Assembly: GCA_938038825.1 (NCBI GenBank)
Contig: CALHST010000210.1
Coordinates: forward strand, 1 to 8,242
Source: an uncultured Paracoccaceae bacterium
GTDB lineage: Bacteria; Pseudomonadota; Alphaproteobacteria; Rhodobacterales; Rhodobacteraceae
Direction: 5' to 3'
DNA: 8,242 nucleotides
Shown in pieces: positions 5,729 to 8,242 of the stretch; position 1 is the first letter of the stretch; each line of letters begins with the position of its first letter. Below the pieces are notes generated by a model. It ran no database searches and was not told the DNA's origin. It saw only the letters and a program-made list of their open reading frames with translations. The translations under genes and the position numbers were made by a program.

Positions 5729-6673
5729 ATGAAAGTTGGTTTTATTGGACTGGGGAACGTAGGCGGTAAACTGTCTGGCAGCCTGTTGCGCAACGGCGTG
5801 GCGGTGCAAGTGCACGACTTGAACGCGGAATTTGTCGCGGCAAAAGTTGCGAGTGGTGCCGAGGATGGGCAGAATCCGGCGGCCATGATGCAATCCTGCG
5901 ACGCAGTAATCACCTGTTTGCCCAGTCCGGCTGCAAGTGCGGCCGTTATGGAAGACATGTTACCCCATGTCGGCCCCGGGAAAATCTGGATGGAAATGTC
6001 GACCACCGACGAAGCCGAGGTAAAGCGGCTTGGCGACAAGGTCATCGAAAAAGGCGGGGATGCCGTTGATTGTCCTGTTTCTGGTGGGTGTCATCGCGCG
6101 GATACAGGCAATATCTCGATCTTTGCGGGGTGTGACCGGAACACGTTTGAACGCATCTTACCGCTTTTGACGATCATGGGACGGCGCGTGTTGCATACGG
6201 GGGATCTTGGCAGCGCGTCTGTGTTGAAGGTGTTAACAAACTATCTTGCGACCGCCAATCTGGTGTCATGTGCCGAAGCGTTGACCGTCGCCAAAGGTGC
6301 AGGCATGGATTTGGGCACAGCATTCGAGGCGATGCGGATTTCGTCTGGAAATTCGTTTGTGCATGAAACCGAAAGTCAGGTTATTCTGAACGGGTCGCGC
6401 GATATTTCGTTCACAATGGATCTTGTCGCTAAGGACATTGGTCTTTTCCAGGATGTTGCGGATCGCGCAGGGGTGCCTCTTGATTTGAACCCTTTGTTGA
6501 TCTCGCTGTTTGACGATGCGATCGAAAAATATGGACCGCGTGAGTTGTCACCCAATATTATCAAGCGGTTAGAAGACAAAACGGGACTGGATGTTCGGGC
6601 TCCGGGGTTCCCCGCCGAAATGGTTGATGATGAACCCGAAGAAGCCGGGGCCGAGGTGATCGTCACGCGTTAA
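5729..6673 (+). CDS. NAD(P)-dependent beta-hydroxyacid dehydrogenase (3-hydroxyisobutyrate dehydrogenase-like)
   Basis: A 314-residue cytosolic oxidoreductase of the beta-hydroxyacid dehydrogenase family, which oxidises 3-hydroxyisobutyrate-type acids or reduces the matching semialdehydes; the exact substrate cannot be read here. The Rossmann domain starts at once with MKVGFIGLGNVGG (GLGNVG at 7-12). Asp30 at the end of the second strand suggests NAD(H) rather than NADP(H). The substrate loop is DCPVSGGCHRADTG at 114-127, with Cys121 where Val is common. The catalytic helix has Lys167 and Asn171 in LKVLTNY, and KDIGLFQDVADRAGVPL at 235-251 is the usual C-terminal motif. A tail rich in Glu (300-314) is longer than in many members. 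AAAGGG at 5717-5722, 6 bases upstream, and the Rossmann start favour 5729 over in-frame ATGs at 5681 and 5648. It is divergent from the pirin gene; a membrane-protein gene follows after 36 bases. Confidence 0.9.
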   Translation: MKVGFIGLGNVGGKLSGSLLRNGVAVQVHDLNAEFVAAKVASGAEDGQNPAAMMQSCDAVITCLPSPAASAAVMEDMLPHVGPGKIWMEMSTTDEAEVKRLGDKVIEKGGDAVDCPVSGGCHRADTGNISIFAGCDRNTFERILPLLTIMGRRVLHTGDLGSASVLKVLTNYLATANLVSCAEALTVAKGAGMDLGTAFEAMRISSGNSFVHETESQVILNGSRDISFTMDLVAKDIGLFQDVADRAGVPLDLNPLLISLFDDAIEKYGPRELSPNIIKRLEDKTGLDVRAPGFPAEMVDDEPEEAGAEVIVTR

Positions 6674-6709
6674 CTTGCCAGCCGCCGCCTGTGTCGATAA
6701 GGCCCCGGT

Positions 6710-7198
6710 ATGGATGATACTTCTGAAGTTCTCGCAACCATCTCTGCATCGGCGGGTCGTCGATGGATGGGATTTCTGTCGATGTATGCGCTGGCGATAC
6801 TATTGGTCTACGTTGCGTTTTCGCGTCCTCCTGAATTGGGATGGCAGGTCTTTTTGTTGATCACAGGAGGGGCCGCGTTTTGGTTGGCGGATTCGTTGCG
6901 CCGTGCCACAGCGCGGACCATCGAACTGACACAGGAAGAACTGCGGGATACGTCGGGCGAATGCATTGCATTGGTGGCTGACATAACCCGCGTCGAACGC
7001 GGAGCCTTTGCATTCAAGCCGTCCAATGGATTTTTGGTACGCACCAATACAGCACAAGGCCCGCGCAGATGGCTGCCCGGGCTTTGGTGGAGAGTTGGTA
7101 AACAGATTGGGATCGGTGGCGTTACGCCGGGATCACAAACCAAGTTTATGACTGAAATTCTGTCCGCCCTGATCGCTGAGCGGGACGGACAGATTTAA
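6710..7198 (+). CDS. Two-helix membrane protein with a PH-like C-terminal domain (hypothetical)
   Basis: A 162-residue protein. Two hydrophobic helices are evident: about 20-38 (GFLSMYALAILLVYVAF) and 44-60 (GWQVFLLITGGAAFWLA). The loop between them is only about five residues, giving a hairpin; the arginines after the second helix (RRATAR) favour both ends in the cytoplasm. Residues 70-160 are soluble and carry a strand-rich pattern: IELTQEELRDTSGE, then DITRVERGAFAFKPSNGF, then PGLWWRVGKQIGIGGVTP. This resembles bacterial PH-like domains and a hypothetical family I associate with Rhodobacterales, but I cannot name it. AAGG lies at 6699-6702, 7 bases before the ATG. It follows the dehydrogenase by 36 bases, so cotranscription is likely. 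Its last codons form a hairpin, and a pseudopilin gene converges 13 bases beyond the stop. Confidence 0.82.
   Translation: MDDTSEVLATISASAGRRWMGFLSMYALAILLVYVAFSRPPELGWQVFLLITGGAAFWLADSLRRATARTIELTQEELRDTSGECIALVADITRVERGAFAFKPSNGFLVRTNTAQGPRRWLPGLWWRVGKQIGIGGVTPGSQTKFMTEILSALIAERDGQI
7160..7192. terminator. Hairpin in the last codons of the membrane-protein gene, possible terminator
   Basis: CTGTCCG (7160-7166) pairs exactly with CGGACAG (7186-7192). After a single bulged A (7185), CCC (7167-7169) pairs with GGG (7182-7184), leaving a 12-base loop. The stem is GC-rich and lies 3 bases before the TAA of the plus-strand gene. Only a short ATTT follows, and on the other strand AATTT, so a classical U-tract is missing on both sides. 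Its place between two convergent genes is what makes termination plausible. CCTGATCGC (7168-7176) can instead pair with GCGATCAGG (7208-7216), a competing 9-base stem. Confidence 0.35.
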
Positions 7199-7211
7199 AG
7201 ATCTGCTGCGA

Positions 7212-7781
7212 TCAGGTTCCAGTTCCATTATCGTATAGCACCTGTGGTGCGTAACGTGGACGGGTGAAGACGAAGTTGTAAATGAGCCGGTCTTCAAAAC
7301 CGATGTTGAACACGGGTTCAAAGTCAACATAGGTCTCAACAACGGTGATAATTTCGTTGTCAGGCATGTTTGGAAGACGGTCTTTCCAGTTTTCGACTTC
7401 TGCCGGGGTGGCGCCGATGATGTTTCCGCGTCCTTCGGACCATTCCAATTCGAACTTGTCGTTTTCACCATCATATTTGACAGCAGTAATACGAATGGAT
7501 GCATTGTTGTTGTGAGCCGCCGTCATGAATTTGAACAATTCTAGCGAACCCGACACATATGCATCATCGATCGGCGTCGTTTCACGAGACACCATATCGC
7601 TGATCGTGAACGCAACTTTTTGGTTCACCGAATTCATGCGGAACCCGTAAAAGGCATCGTAAACAAAAAGCAAAGCAAAGAACATTGCGGGCGTCAGGAT
7701 GATGATCTCAAGAGACCAGCTGCCATCTTCTTCGTTAGCGAACCGTTTGAAAAACCGGTTCTTTGGAACGGTGATTTTCAT
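7212..7781 (-). CDS. TadE-like Flp pilus pseudopilin
   Basis: A 189-residue protein with a type IV pilin-like N-terminus. A basic leader (MKITVPKNRFFKRFANEEDG) ends in Gly20. This is followed by SWSLE, so Glu25 falls at position +5 of the mature protein, the hallmark of prepilin peptidase (TadV) cleavage in TadE/TadF pseudopilins. Ile follows the glutamate, where the family usually has Phe or Tyr. One membrane helix runs from about 24 to 42 (LEIIILTPAMFFALLFV). Residues 45-189 should lie in the periplasm; they have no cysteine and are rich in Asn, Glu and Asp. TadE-type proteins help assemble the Flp pilus used for tight adherence. AGGAG at 7790-7794 precedes the ATG by 8 bases and lies within the last codons of the upstream gene, only 2 bases away, so translation is probably coupled. 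It looks like the last gene of its operon. Confidence 0.8.
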   Translation of the reverse strand: MKITVPKNRFFKRFANEEDGSWSLEIIILTPAMFFALLFVYDAFYGFRMNSVNQKVAFTISDMVSRETTPIDDAYVSGSLELFKFMTAAHNNNASIRITAVKYDGENDKFELEWSEGRGNIIGATPAEVENWKDRLPNMPDNEIITVVETYVDFEPVFNIGFEDRLIYNFVFTRPRYAPQVLYDNGTGT

Positions 7782-7783
7782 GA

Positions 7784-8242
7784 TTAAGGCTCCTGAACAA
7801 AGGCGCTGATCGCGACCATCGCGGATCGACCGCCGCCATCTGCGTTACGATAGAATGCTGCGCCAAGCCCCACTTGTGGGAACACCGGTTGGAACTTGTA
7901 GCATGCGCGAAGAACCATCAGCTGGTGTTGCACACCGTTCTTGAATTGCCGAACGGGCTGAACTGGCTGGCTTGTATCAGAACAATCCGTTTCCCCGATC
8001 CCACCTGGGAAGGTGCGAACGTCAATTGGGCTCATCTGCAGTTTCAGCTCGTCGTCGCAGTCTTCCAAGAAGCCTGCATAATTGCAGATAGACAGCTTCA
8101 GCTGGCTGTGCGTGAACTTTGTGCTTGTGTTCAATCGCACATCGCGAACAGCCAGATCCAGACCTCTTTCCAAGAAGACTTGGCGGAACTGATAGAAGCC
8201 AAATTCAAAGCACGTCATGAAGACCAACAGCATGATCGGGAA
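7784..8242 (-). CDS. TadE-like Flp pilus assembly protein, 5' end beyond the window
   Basis: The frame is open through the right edge: three codons (F-P-I) precede the ATG at 8233, which is therefore an internal methionine, leaving 152 visible codons. The visible start, FPIMLLVFMTCFEFGFYQFR, is the second half of a membrane helix. QVFLERGLDLAVRDVRL follows, a stretch typical of TadE-like proteins just after the helix. The periplasmic part has four cysteines (SICNY, EDCDDE, ETDCSD, RACYKF), which suggests two disulfide bonds, and ends with FQPVFPQVGLGAAFYRNADGGGRSAMVAISAFV. Unlike its downstream neighbour it is cysteine-rich, so the two are not simple duplicates. The leader and cleavage site cannot be seen. 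It probably works with the neighbouring TadE-like protein as a minor pseudopilin; more tad genes may lie further right, which cannot be checked here. Confidence 0.75.
   Translation of the reverse strand, partial: FPIMLLVFMTCFEFGFYQFRQVFLERGLDLAVRDVRLNTSTKFTHSQLKLSICNYAGFLEDCDDELKLQMSPIDVRTFPGGIGETDCSDTSQPVQPVRQFKNGVQHQLMVLRACYKFQPVFPQVGLGAAFYRNADGGGRSAMVAISAFVQEP

Noticed and set aside
5536..6045. 170-codon N-terminal extension of the pirin frame
   Set aside because: It lies opposite the dehydrogenase and the intergenic region, has no pirin-like sequence, and a good ribosome binding site precedes the internal ATG at 5535.
7306..7321. TTGAAC-ACGG-GTTCAA inverted repeat as a third copy of the tetR-linked motif
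   Set aside because: It lies deep inside the TadE-like coding region, over ordinary codons, far from any start; it serves as a reminder that such repeats arise by chance.
1..8242. Mobile elements, CRISPR arrays, tRNA or rRNA genes, and recently transferred islands
   Set aside because: No transposase, integrase, spaced repeats, cloverleaf or rRNA-like stretch was seen, and base use looks even across the genes.

Overview
The window looks like ordinary chromosomal DNA from an alphaproteobacterium, most likely of the Rhodobacterales (Roseobacter group). That rests on moderate GC content, on the protein character of the class II fructose-bisphosphatase and homoserine dehydrogenase, on a small lipoprotein of a type I associate with the start of the hom region in that order, and on two TadE-like Flp pilus proteins. 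This is recognition from memory, not a database result. I saw no insertion sequence, phage gene, CRISPR array, tRNA or rRNA.

Left block (1-2783, all minus strand): transcription runs from right to left through a 100-residue lipoprotein, hom (homoserine dehydrogenase), glpX (class II fructose-1,6-bisphosphatase) and the first 28 codons of a second lipoprotein that leaves the window. Gaps are 69, 71 and 6 bases with no convincing terminator, so this is probably one operon. It joins threonine/methionine/isoleucine precursor synthesis to gluconeogenesis or the Calvin cycle and is bracketed by two small envelope lipoproteins.

Middle block (2784-4643, plus strand): a TetR-family repressor is divergent from the lipoprotein-hom-glpX operon across 70 bases. 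It is followed by a soluble PAS-containing histidine kinase with no response regulator beside it. A perfect 16-base inverted repeat lies directly before the tetR start. A related inverted repeat with the same TGAACGCA left half but a longer spacer lies directly before the kinase.

Right-middle block (4624-7198): a pirin-family cupin protein on the minus strand overlaps the kinase tail to tail by 20 bases. It is divergent, across a 193-base region with nested inverted repeats, from a plus-strand beta-hydroxyacid dehydrogenase followed by a small two-helix membrane protein.

Right edge (7212-8242, minus strand): two adjacent TadE-like pseudopilin genes, the first cut by the window edge. They converge on the membrane-protein gene with only 13 bases between stop codons. 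A hairpin in the last codons of the membrane-protein gene may serve as a terminator. Nothing here amounts to an obviously new system; the regulatory repeats around tetR and the kinase, the nested repeats at 5599-5680, and the two small lipoproteins are the parts most worth checking.
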